From the NCBI GenBank assembly GCA_030765065.1, contig CM060987.1, positions 73,356,557 to 73,420,556 on the forward strand: a stretch of 64,000 nucleotides of DNA, given 5' to 3'. The position numbers and the translations under genes are program-made. The notes beneath the pieces were generated by a model. The model searched no databases, was not told the DNA's origin, and was given only the letters and a program-made list of their open reading frames with translations. This stretch comes from Deroplatys truncata (taxonomy: Eukaryota; Arthropoda; Insecta; Mantodea; Mantidae). Below, in pieces: positions 45,540-56,526 of the stretch. The stretch's first letter is position 1. Each line of letters begins with the position of its first letter.

Positions 45540-46437
45540 GTAGCATTCTGGAAAAGAGCTCTTCGAGTTTCACAAGGCACACCAAATTCGGGGGCATTGA
45601 GGGAGGTGGGATGTTATGAAGACACAATACACTGCAAAATAAGAACAGTGAAGTACTGGCTGAGGCTGATGCATGGGGATAACTCCAAACTACGATCAAA
45701 GTTTATAAATACCAGCGAGAAAACCTGTCTCCTAAGTTTTGGGCAATTGATTTGGAAAGGGGTTTGACGAGAATAGGAATGGGATCAGTATGGCTAAGAG
45801 CTGAAATAAATGACAAAAACATATGGAAGGTGTTAAAAGAAGACTAAGAGACATTAACCAGCAGGAAATGGAATCGGATGGTAAAATTAAACCTTCTCTA
45901 AGTTTAGCAAATGAAATAAAATTTAACTGGGGTAAAGAGGCATATATACTTAATTTAGGAAGAAAGGAAAGATCAGGACTTAGACTGGGAGGCTGGAGGG
46001 CACAGAAAATGACTGACGATTCTGGCAGGAGAATCTGCCCATTCTGTGATTTGGATGAGGTCTGGGTATATATTTTGGCGGAATGTGCACAGTGGGAGAA
46101 CCAGCGAACGATTAAACTGAAAGAAAAATTCTTAAGTCTCTCAAGAAGGAGATTGGTACGTTGGGATCTACTGGCTAACCAGAGCAAATGGCAAAACATG
46201 GGCAATTTTTTGGCTAAAGTGCGCGAAGCTAGGTCAAATTTGTTCAGTTAGACAAAGGTAATTGATCTCTATTTCCCTTTTTCTTGTTCCTTTTTGTGTG
46301 TTTTCTTTCTCTGTTGTTTATTTTGTCACCCTATTGTCTCTTAAATATGCATGTACGGTCAATGACCCATGCACTAAATACTTGTGAAATAACTTCAATA
46401 ATTTGAAACCAATAAAGATACCTTATATATATAAAAC
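45540..46437 (+). pseudogene. 3' end of a non-LTR retrotransposon (reverse transcriptase C-terminus)
   Basis: In three overlapping frames the sequence reads VSQGTPNSGALREVGCY, then TVKYWLRLM, then SLANEIKFNW, and a zinc-knuckle-like CPFCDLDEVWVYILAECAQW. This is the order found downstream of the reverse transcriptase domain in jockey/R1-like LINEs, where the knuckle is usually C..C...H....C; here the His is lost. It is followed by a short 3' UTR with AATAAAG at about 46412. The copy is 5'-truncated near 45540, as usual for LINEs, and frameshifted near 45725-45825. The 157-codon minus-strand ORF overlapping it is a shadow. Confidence 0.75.
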
Positions 46438-46439
46438 TC

Positions 46440-47637
46440 GTATATCGTCCTGTTAAAAACTGGGAATATCCATAAATATTGCATTATACGAGAAGGAATG
46501 TTTATAAATCTTTAGATCTCACATTAACTGTGTCAAATCCATATATATGAAATTAATGCCCTAGGAAACACATTAGTTGGTGCAAGGCCCAAAAAAGAAC
46601 ACACATCACATGTTACCAAAGTATCAATGTCATTAACCAAATAAGTTCTGCAACTTAAACGTTTTTATTCATCAATTCTATTACACTGTAAACCTTTCTT
46701 TTTTCCATTGTCACTTGGCAAACATGTATATTATACCAGATTGGTAAATAAATATTTAATAATTAAATTTAAAAAATAAAAACAAAAATGAACTTTTATA
46801 TCACATTTTTCACACTGATCATTCCTTTCTTGGCTTCAGCTGCACAGAATCTTTGCTTTGCTTTTTGCTAATCCTTGTAATTTCCTTTGAAACTGCTGAT
46901 GCACATAAAAAAGGAAGAATGCATTATGAATATAAACATTCTTGTAATCCCTAATCGGGTTTAACTTTTAATAAAAAATTCATTTACCTTCATAAATGGT
47001 AGGATGGAACCCTCTACAACACGTAGAAACGCCTTGCGGTAACCATCCAGGTTTTGACTACGCACTCTTGACAGCTTCATTATAGTGAACTTAAAAAACA
47101 TCTGGGATGCAGTAATCCTTCTGCAACAATCTCCTTCACTGGTCGTGTTACAAATGGACACTTGTGTAGACATTTTTTCTCCAGAAATACTGACCAATTC
47201 GAAGAAGTCTTTGGTTCACCTATGTTATTGTGAAAGGGCTGGAGTTTTGACCTGCTGTTTGTGGTTTGAGGGGTCCAATTGTCTGGCAATTCAGCTCTTC
47301 AATTATGATTCACGAGTCCAAAATTTATATCATACTGCATGTACGAGTGGTCATGTAGAGGGAGATTTATTTTGAGCAGTCTGAGTATGATGCAAAATGT
47401 AATACATTGGTCTAAACATATTAAGGTTTCTGAAGGAAATTTTGATTTAGAACGTTGTTGTTCTAGCTACACAAAATATATTACGATATTGAACACCATG
47501 ATTTAATGAAGTAGTACAAAATGACCATCTGCCTTTTTAGCAATGGTCTTATCATAAGCATAAAAATACGACTCTTTAGTTGGTAGAAGGTATATACGAT
47601 ATTAAACCGTAAAATTCAAGCTGTGTGCTGTTATATA

Positions 47638-47676
<39 letters not shown>

Positions 47677-47810
47677 TAAGAATATTCAAAGTTATTTTTT
47701 AAACCATAGCTACTGCTTTTCATTCGGAATGCTTTTAGCTGTTTATTTGAACTGCCCTTTTCCTAATATAGAACACATCAGCCTTTAATTTATGGAATCC
47801 CTCGATTTTG
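46440..47810. other. No gene recognised; TG microsatellite
   Basis: Two minus-strand ORFs at 46961-47289 overlap a plus-strand one, with no recognised motif. A (TG)n tract lies at 47639-47671. Confidence 0.4.
47639..47671. repeat. (TG)n microsatellite
   Basis: An uninterrupted TG tract of about 32 bp. Confidence 0.95.
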
Positions 47811-48132
47811 TACGAGGGCGTCCAATAAGTAACTTTCCCGATTTTATAAAAAACACTACACACAATTGATCATGTTGAATTAATTTTATTTATATTGTAC
47901 AATCCTCCTGTTACTTTTCTGCATAGTCAACATGATTTTCCAAGCATTTTTGGGGACGTGACACAAGTTTTTCCCAGCCCCAGGTCGGTCCTGTACTCTC
48001 AACCAGCTGTTCGCTGATTTGACTTCATCATCGCATTAAAAGTGCTTACCTTTGAGTTAGAGGAACATGTGAAATCACTTGGGGCAAGATCCGGTAAATA
48101 CGGAGGATACGAGAAAGCTTCCAAGTTGAATC
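47811..48132 (-). pseudogene. 3' end of a mariner element with one TIR
   Basis: The left edge TACGAGGGCGTCCAATAAGT matches the terminal repeat style of mariner elements next to a TA target. Read on the minus strand inwards, the end of a transposase is visible. YPPYLPDLAPSDF is the conserved YSPDLAP.D box containing the third catalytic Asp. Near the terminus WEKLVSRPQKCL and DYAEK with a stop are the usual mariner C-terminus. Intervening codons are missing or shifted. No matching right-hand TIR was found. Confidence 0.75.
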
Positions 48133-48235
48133 TTGACCCAGGCGGAGCTCAGAAGATTCAACTGGGAAGTTTTCGCATCCTCCATACTCGCCAGATCTTT
48201 TCCCAAGTGATTTTCATGGAGGTAAGCACTTTTAA
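48036..48235. repeat. Inverted duplication of the mariner PPYSPDL region (hairpin)
   Basis: The arms 48036-48132 and 48155-48235 are imperfect reverse complements around a 22-bp loop. Mirrored words are TTAAAAGTGCTTACC with GGTAAGCACTTTTAA, and GTTGAATC with GATTCAAC. The right arm on the plus strand encodes HPPYSPDLFPSDFH, a second version of the same catalytic box. The two arms came from mariner copies in opposite orientation. Confidence 0.8.
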
Positions 48236-48484
48236 CACCGTGATCAATCAAAATTGAACAGCTGGTTACGAACACAGGACCCGACTTCTGGTTGTCTGCG
48301 GTGGTCAGAGCCTGAATGACAACGAACCACTTCACCCTGAAGATGTCAAGCGCTGCACTTGACGAAATGTCGGTATCTACGATGCCTTCTAGATCACGGC
48401 CTATAAGCCCGGATAGTAGTAATCTAATTATTAGTAATTTAGTAAGAATAATTTGTATACGCACTAACAAGCGCTAGAGGGTTA

Positions 48485-48526
48485 TGTGTACGTAACGTGT
48501 AAGTTATGTGTACGTAACGCATCAGA
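48485..48526. repeat. Two-unit 22-bp tandem repeat
   Basis: GTTATGTGTACGTAACG occurs twice in a row, 22 bp apart. Each unit has inverted symmetry around GTAC. Confidence 0.6.
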
Positions 48527-48794
48527 CTTTTTAAGTTTAAACATATAGCCAAGTTCAATAATCAAATAAAACAGAATAATCTGAAATAATAGAAGCATAT
48601 GGAAGGAATTAGACAATAATTATTATAAGCTTCCATATTTACGGATTAAAATTTCTCTACAAGCTTGATATATTTACACCATAAAATCTCTTTCTTTAGG
48701 ACATTTCCTCTTCTCCTACATTATCGCCTTGGGATTCCCCATTCTTGCACAAATCAAGCAAAACTGCAGCATTGAATTTCTCGCGACTATCCAC

Positions 48795-49085
48795 AAAAAT
48801 TAAATTGGTTTTATTTACGGACGTTCTTTAACTGCTGTGGTCCTCAGCGTCCCATTCTATATTGGGCGTGAAAGACCGGTAATTTTGCTCAGATGCCTCT
48901 TTATCAGGCTTGAGGTTCTTTTACGTGCCGTAAATCTACGACACGGGTCCACGGCTTTATTTCCCTTCCGAAGGAAGACAAGCTAAGGATTTTTACGCCC
49001 GAAAAAATCCATCGCCCTTTACCGGGTTTGAACCCGCGACCTCGGGAACTAGAGGTGGTAACCACTACACCAGGGAGGACGACAT
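48795..49085 (-). mobile_element. tRNA-derived SINE, family A, copy 2
   Basis: Same body and head as 35287-35567: minus-strand CTGGTGTAGTGGTTACCACC and TCGCGGGTTCAAACCCGG, with CTTCGGAAGGGAAAT in the body. GACTATCCAC at 48785-48794 and 49086-49095 is a perfect 10-bp target duplication. The 74-codon ORF here is part of the SINE. Confidence 0.92.
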
Positions 49086-49095
49086 GACTATCCAC

Positions 49096-52000
49096 GTTAT
49101 TGCTTGGAAACACTAATAAAATAAACAACGCTGCAAAAGGAAACGGATGGTGCTACAAACAAATTTGTGTTCAAAAGTGGACATTCACCCTTATTCTAAT
49201 AGCCCTTCTTATGTGGTCAAACAGAGGCTAGAATACAGCAATCCGTGGAGTAGTCAAGGCATTAGAGACTATGAATGATAACGTTGTGCTTTTGCACTTC
49301 ACCGCGATTATTTGAATTCTGGGATAATAGAAAACTGTTTAGTAACGTGCTTCTATTTTAAGTTTTTTCCATCATAAACATGCAATGTTTCCTTACCTCA
49401 AAGGTCTGTATGAAAATGAAGTATAAAACGCAGCTCTCGGAAAGCAAGACTAATGTTTGTTACTTCCGTGGGGAACTGTACTCTGTCAAAAACTTGTTAT
49501 TTCATCAGAGAGTCTAGATAATTGAAATTCAAAATGCAGAGGTCCTTGAAAGATTACAACCAATGCTCTAGTTTCCTTGGTGATTCTCGGAAACTTTGTT
49601 ATAAATCTCTTAAGGTATTTTGTATTTATTTCATTACTATACACTGGGTAAACATGTTTAAGAAATGTTACTCACACAAGCTGCTCTGTACAAGCCGAAT
49701 GGAAAAAAGAACCATACCTAAATATTTTTATTTAAGCTTGTAAAGAAGGTTGCGATATATCTTATATTACGACATTTTTAAAAAAAATTGAGTTGCTATG
49801 ACTGCACCGGCTTATCACAAAATCAGGTTTTGCTATATCGTTTTACCTAAATGTGCAATCATCAATAGCTTTAATGATATTCATATACTTATTAAAGCCT
49901 TCGTAGGATTTATAATTCTTAATTTCTTGTTTACTATTATTCGTATTAATTTAAACTTAAATGTCGTTATTTACTTTCACGAATGGCGTATTGTAGTTAT
50001 TAGCAACGTGGCATATATTCCTAAACTGAGAAGTGTTTAGTAAACATACATACCCAAGCAAAATATATCATTGTTAATTCAGTCACCTCATGAATAATTT
50101 TAATTGAAGGAATTTATGGGTCAGAAAAACCGAATTAATTTGTCAACTATTTTTCAGACAGATGTGCTATTGCATGCAAACGTCTTCCGTTTAAATTAAT
50201 ATCTGAAACTTCAGGGCTTTCCCAATTGGAACTTCATTATTATTTTTTTAATATAATCAAGTCTTATAGCTTCCCCGCTGTGAAAAACGTATTATTCTAA
50301 AAATAAATATGAACTTGACTTATGCCTGATTTTGCCATGTAGATTTTTAGTGAGAAATAGCATTACTTGTAAGAATCACGCAATTGTTCTCTTAGAAAAG
50401 ATATGACTAAAGGTTGAGTATTATCAGATCGACACGGCTTCTCTAATTTAAAAGAGCACGAACACGAACGTTTTAACGCTAATCGACCGTGCTTCTATAA
50501 CTTCATATTATAAAATTGTGATATTTGACAATCGCTGACTTTCTTCTTCTATTAATATATAATTTGTTGATTTTTATATAAACTTTAAGTTCATCACGAT
50601 ATAGTTCTGCTCACAACATTTTAAATTGGTAACACACACTTCGTTTTGCGCAGGACAATGAATCAACAGACACACCTGTATATCACAAATGCATTTATGT
50701 TAACCATGAGTTAACAGGAGGTTTAAATACTTGATGTAAAATGTCGATAACTTTCACCAAAGAAACAATACATTTGCGAACATGAACTTATATATAAAAC
50801 TTTATCTACAAAGCAATCTCTAAAAACGTAGAAGCCTTCTAATTGGAATTTCCCTATCATTTGGCGAGTAGCTAGATTACAGGAGGCTTGCATCTACAAA
50901 CTGTATTCATAACCCAGTGTAACCCTGAGATAAGTTTAAAGCTGATAGTTCAGGTAAAGAGAAAAGTGATGCAGAGTATATTAAACTATTATATCCCCAC
51001 TAGATTTTTTCTCTTTGATTTTATGAAACCTACTAAGCAGAAGATGTGTCTAGGATTGCTTTTCAGCTAGTTTACCTATTAGACGAGACTTCACTTGCAG
51101 TGCAAAAGTGGTTTAAGTTAATCTGGATTTGAGTCCATTTCAAAAACTTTAGTGCCTTCTGCTACTGCTGTGCAGTTTTCCTTAAGTTTTTATTTTGTTA
51201 AGGACCACCAAACCTCCTATTGAGGAATAGTTTATGAATGCAGTGTCAAAAAAATTAGTCAAAAAGAAAACCCTGATATATAAATGCTTGTATCTCTTTT
51301 CTTGCTTTGGCCTGGCATCTGATATTTTTGCAAAATATATTGTATGAAAGTTAGAAATAATTTACACTGCTAAGATTTCTTAGGTGTGTAGGAAAAATGT
51401 ATAAGTAATATTTTCGCTATGCTCCACATGCATGAGAGAGAGAGAGAGAATTTATACTAAATAAATAAAAACGATATTACAGTATCAAATACAATGCATT
51501 ACTTTAATGATTATGTAATCAAAATTAATATGGGTTTTAACCTCTTCAGCAAAGGTGACAAAGCACTAAAATGGAATAAATGCTGTGGCATGAGATTTAA
51601 AGTATCACTCTTCAAGTCCTAGCGATAATCTACTCGATCACATGAAACTGAAGCTGACAAGCTCAAAACGGAGTAATTGAGAGGGGAAAATTTTAATGAA
51701 CAGAAGAACGAAACAGTTTATTCAGGAATATTTCTGTATTATCCTACTTTCAGATATAGCCTTTAAGCTTTCTGCAGCTTCTTTGTGTTTACACATGTAA
51801 TAATCAATGCTTGTTAGGCGTAGGAACGAATAAATATGCTACAAGAAGGATGGCTGCAAAAGAAGTTTCTTTCTTTCTTTTGTCACAAAGGGGGCGATAT
51901 TTTCAGGTAGGAATATAGTCTGTGGATTGCATAGTTACGGGAAATTAAGGACAGCTGATTCTCCTGTATTTCTATATTCAAAATGATCCCTCGCCATGTC

Positions 52001-52230
52001 CTATGCCATATGCGGCAGCTTTGTCTAGTTAGTAACAATGAAATCATCTAATGGTCGTCATGGCGCCTATAGGTGTATTAAGAAGCTTCTCCTTCCAAAA
52101 CGGGCCACAGATTCAAGTTGTTTCTTTTTGGGAACAATTCCGATTGAGATAGCCTCAGCAGGGCAGTAGTTTCCAACAATCTTAGGAGATTGTCGTGGCA
52201 GTTAAGAACTGCGACACAAACAGAATAGCT
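49096..52230. other. No gene recognised
   Basis: AT-rich sequence with short ORFs such as 49798-50040 (+) that are I/F/N-rich and without motif. A short (GA)n lies at about 51435-51449. Confidence 0.4.
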
Positions 52231-52234
52231 GGTA

Positions 52235-53015
52235 CACTGGCTTCCATTTATGCCGTCCCCGCAGCTTTGAGAGCCATTCTACTGCCCTTCACAGGTGTGT
52301 ATGTATAGAAAGGTGGAGGTTTGTGTATCTGTTTACCTTTTCGCGCACGCAGTGGCCTGTTTTCTGTGTACAATTCTAGATTATTCACATATGAATATAC
52401 AACTTTGAGGAATAGCTTCACCCCTCATCTTATCACTCGTCGCCCTCTGGGAACACTATCATAAAATGTGGGAACATATGCGTTTAGTGTCAGAGTTCTT
52501 CCAGCACCTAAGCAATTACGTGCGTAGGCGGCTAAATCACGTACGGGACAAGAATGGAGATTGGACAGATTATTAAAATAATAATAATAATCTAGTAAAT
52601 GTGCCCTCTTTAGGGTAAAAAGAATAATTTACTTCACTTTTACATTATATTGTGACTAAAACACTTTTTCATAAAGAAATTGTGTAAAACAGTGTTTTAT
52701 TCAGTTTTATATTTCTATTGGACAGATGATTCCAATAATGTCTAGTAAATGTGTCCTCTTTGAGAATAAAAAGTATAATGTAATTCAATTTTACATTATT
52801 TTTCCATTAGCATAAGGATAAAGATTGAAGCTATTGTTCAGTTATATATTCAAATATGAATAATCCATAACTATGCAGTAAAACAGAACACTACTGCATG
52901 TACGAAAATTAAACAGATACACGCACCTCCTCCTTGCTATTGTATATACAGCTTCACCTGACCAGTAGGTGCCTCCCAAAGCTGCGGAGATGTACACTTA
53001 AGCTAAGTGTGGTCG
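52235..53015. mobile_element. Inverted-repeat (MITE- or foldback-like) element with ~195-bp arms
   Basis: The left arm, about 52245-52440 (CCGCAGCTTTGAGAG, TGTGTATCTGTTTACCTTTT, GATTATTCACATATGAATAT, GGAATAGCTTCA), is mirrored by the right arm, about 52815-53005 (TGAAGCTATTGTTC, ATATTCAAATATGAATAATC, AAATTAAACAGATACACGCA, CCTCCCAAAGCTGCGG). Between them is a direct duplication (see 52550-52800). No coding potential. Target duplications were not resolved. Confidence 0.7.
52550..52800. repeat. Direct duplication inside the inverted-repeat element
   Basis: GGACAGAT, TCTAGTAAATGTGYCCTCTT and a following AAAAAG, TTTTACATTAT pattern occur at about 52552-52650 and again at about 52720-52800, some 165 bp apart. 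Confidence 0.65.
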
Positions 53016-53744
53016 TCCTCATCGTGTTTTGATGTTCTTTACCATGGGATTAGACACGCATTACAGCATATTCACTTCTTTGAGTATAAGCGAGATGTTT
53101 TCAAGTGACGATATCTTTTATATAATACAAGAAATGGCTTCTTATCTGCCCCTGTTTTGTTTTAATCTTAGGGAGAAAGCCAAAAGATGTTGAATAAACG
53201 AAATTTCAGTATGTCTCAATGTAATTTAGTTCAATGTCCTTCTCGATGCCTTTTTGTCACAAGATAAAGTGCATTATCAAGTAGCAAAATATTGAAGCCT
53301 TTGGGCGATGAATCGATATTGTACCATTAGTTTTGCCTTTGAGGTACAGAACAGCATTTATAGAATCGTATCTGTATCTGCCACAGCTTTCTTGGTGAAG
53401 AATTTAGAAGCATATACCTTGTAGTGGGCTATCATTCAGTTCATGATCAAAAGGCAGCGCCTATATTAACTTTTAACTGGTGACCTGTGGTAAGCTGCCA
53501 ATAGGAGTTAAGAATCTGGAGACAAACACATGACTCCCTGGATAGCCTCTAGTCCGTTCATGTCTGATGTTCTAACTGTCCTTGCGATAGTACTCAGCAA
53601 TATAATCCCTTTAAATTTTAAATTATATTCTCTGTGTATTCATGTTTTGCTAGTACTGACCAAGTCACAGTTGGATTATTGACCTAATGTCATGGAAGAA
53701 TATGTTGTATTTGAAGGTGGAAAAAGAGCTTTGCCGTCAGATAG

Positions 53745-54260
53745 AGGTACAATAAAATTAATTGATAATATTTAGGAGTAATTCTTCCCAATAATGGTTC
53801 TAGTGAGGTAGAAATAAGGAGACGAATTGCTGCAAGCAAGCGAGTTATGAAGTGCACAAGTAAAACAGAAACCAAAACAAGAATATACAAAAATATAGCC
53901 GTGACATATGCAGCCAAAATTTGGGATAAAATAAAGTATGATGAAAAGATTAAGGGACATGGATAAGGGATATTAGGGACGTTATCAGCTTTCTCTTAAA
54001 CAGTGTTAGGAATGAAGATTTTCGACATCATTAATATAACTGAATCTAAAAACGTAAGGTGGTATGGGCTTGTCTATCTTAGGTGGTGAGCCGGTACCCC
54101 GAAAAATTATAGAATGTATTCCATTTTCAAGAGAAAAATGGGAAGACCAAGACGAACGTGGAAAGATAACGTTATGAAAGCCATGAAAAGAAATTGTATG
54201 AAGGCAAATGCAAAAGCAGTTAGAAATGGCAGCTGGGATACGAAAGAAACTGTAAATTGT
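53745..54260 (+). pseudogene. Reverse transcriptase C-terminal remnant of a second LINE
   Basis: The plus strand reads YLGVILPNNGSSEVEIRRRI and then AASKRV, the palm/thumb boundary block YLG..I..DG....I..RI...K of LINE reverse transcriptases. After indels it continues NVRWYGLV, RVPRKIIE and KWGRPRRTWKDNV, the C-terminal R.RWYGHV...GRP...W motif. The intervening region is partly deleted and frameshifted. This pattern belongs to the abundant insect endonuclease/reverse transcriptase LINEs and differs from the LINE at 45540, which has a zinc knuckle. Confidence 0.8.
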
Positions 54261-54689
54261 GTTTCATTTATACTTCTATTAACATAAAAGAGGAAAATAT
54301 TAGCAATTAGCGAAACTGGAAGGCTGAAATATTCTAAAAGTTATACATAAATTTTAAAAAAGTACTGAAAGAATTTTGGTTTACTGAACGAAAAGTTACA
54401 GCTAATGTTTATTTAACTTTTAATTAAAATTAAAAATGTTCTGAATTTCTAGTGGTGTTTTCTACTGATGTTTGAACTGATAAGCTTTGTTTAAGCATAA
54501 AAAATACATTTATCAGAGAAATAAATAAAATATATTAGTTCAGTTAAAATTGTAATCTAAAAATAAATAAAGTTTGTTATAATTATGTGGGTGATAATCA
54601 TCTATGTGTAAAAAAAATTATTTCACTTACCACAGGAAGTTTTCTTATTGAGGTTTAATATCTTCGATACCAGCTTAAAATGAGCTTGG

Positions 54690-54691
<2 letters not shown>

Positions 54692-54771
<80 letters not shown>
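54692..54771. repeat. (CT)n(CA)n compound microsatellite
   Basis: About 44 bp of CT pass directly into about 36 bp of CA. Confidence 0.95.
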
Positions 54772-54773
<2 letters not shown>

Positions 54774-54879
54774 CTCTTTACCTATATGCAATAAAAGTGC
54801 AAAAGAAAGTATTCCGGAAATCTTGCAGTTTGAATCAATAAAAGCATTTAACTTAAATTTTCATTTAAACGTGTTATTG

Positions 54880-54911
54880 TGTGTGTGTGTGGGGGGGGGG
54901 GGTGCGCGCGC
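54880..54911. repeat. (GT)n(G)n(GC)n tract
   Basis: GT repeats, a run of about 13 G, then GCGCGCGC. The G-run is unusual in this AT-rich setting. Confidence 0.9.
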
Positions 54912-56415
54912 ATGTAATATTATTTTCATGTAAAATGGCTGAACTGTTTATTACAGGTGGTATACAACTATAGGCAGAGTAGTCTATTTGGCACTTTAAT
55001 TATTTTCCCACAACGGAAGGGTTATAAAGAAGCCCTAAATAAAAGTAGTCCAGATATCTCGCTATTGAGTTTTGCAACAAAAATAAAAGTTACATTATCA
55101 TAAAGTATCATACACCTCATATTCTTCTCATGAATCTCATTATTGTTATTTTTATATCCTCAATATGAGAATATTTCATTTTCATTATTCTTTATTTTCG
55201 TGTAGTACGTGAATGATTTAATTTGAAATATTCTTATTTCGCTTTCCGGTTCTAATTGGAACTGTGTTACTTCGAATATCCAAAATATTCACAAAATTCT
55301 TGCGTCTTACGTTGTGGGCGAAGGTTCGAATTCGCATTAAAGTAAGTTCTTTGTCAGGTGGTATCCAGTGTTGCTTCTTAGTCATAAGCTAATATTAGGC
55401 AGCTTCGGGGCTTTAAGTTCATTTAATATTTCCATTTATCGTGTGATGCCACCCTTCTGTTTAAAGCAGACAAGAAAAAAAAGCTGTATAACTAAAAGAT
55501 ATTAATTTGTGTTACATAACGTAAGAATTAATGTATTAATAATTAAATTTTCTAGGCAGAAGGTACATAATTATCTGCTGGACAGTATGTGTCATACTTT
55601 TTCTTTAAGTAAGAATAAAACATGTACTTAATAAACAAATTAATTCTGTGGTACTCAGAAAAGGTATAACTATTGATTTTTAAGCACCATGCAATCGGAC
55701 ACCTCTCAAAATAGGAAAATACGCAAAGAAAAGACACAGGAAGTTAAACTGGAAGATACTGTAGCAAATAGTGTGATAATGCAAGTATAGACTCAGTTCT
55801 ATTAGTGTATGACGTATCTGTCACTAGTAACAGATATTGGCTCTGTTTATTGTAGGTAAATATTTAATAACAACTTATGTATTTTATCAGTTCAAATAAC
55901 GCCTGAAATTTGTCAATATTTAACATAAAACCAAAAAGAGGTAATTGTGCCACCCTCTCATTCAGCCTTGCTATGTTCTTAAGCCGCACTGGACAGTCAC
56001 GTTATCGAGGGGGTAAAGGGGATGGACATGCAATGTAACTTCAAACAAATGAACTTCTGAGTTACGAATTGGCATTCCCCAAACTTCGTGGTCGGACCAT
56101 AAGCCACCTCTCTCACCGGGTGATACGTAACTACATTAATCTTTTCTCTCCGCTATATATAAGTTTTAATTCCAAGGTAATTCTCGCACGCAGTGGACTT
56201 CGTTAATACAAGCCAACCTGTTCTGAGGGAGGTATCGAGCGGGGCTGAAGGGTGAAGGGATGGATTGCCCAATCTATTTGTTTGTTCGTACTCGCGTTGT
56301 AGTTGTTACCAGATTGGCATCATTAAAATCGTCTTAAGACCCAGAACCCTGTAAAACGTTATATTTTCAGCTAAATTACGACAGGCATATTTTTGGTCTC
56401 CAAATGTACCAACAG
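54912..56415. other. No gene recognised
   Basis: Unassigned sequence. A TATATATAAG at 56154-56163 followed about 30 bp later by CGCACGCAGTGG looks like an isolated core-promoter match but has no supporting context. Confidence 0.35.
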
Positions 56416-56526
56416 TGAAATGTATATTAAACTATTTCTGCAAACGTTTTTCTGGATTAATATGGAGTAGGTAGAATAATAGTCTTTATAAAACTAATTT
56501 GTAGAAGGGGTATACAGTGCGTTCGT

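Noticed and set aside
45732-46205. 157-codon minus-strand ORF
   Set aside because: Antisense shadow of the LINE reverse transcriptase remnant on the plus strand.
46961-47289. Overlapping minus-strand ORFs considered as a possible transposase
   Set aside because: No DDE, zinc-finger or BED motif could be placed, and a plus-strand ORF overlaps equally well.
56154-56200. TATATATAAG with a downstream initiator-like word, considered as a promoter
   Set aside because: An isolated match in AT-rich DNA with no CRE-, HSE- or exon-like context; expected by chance.
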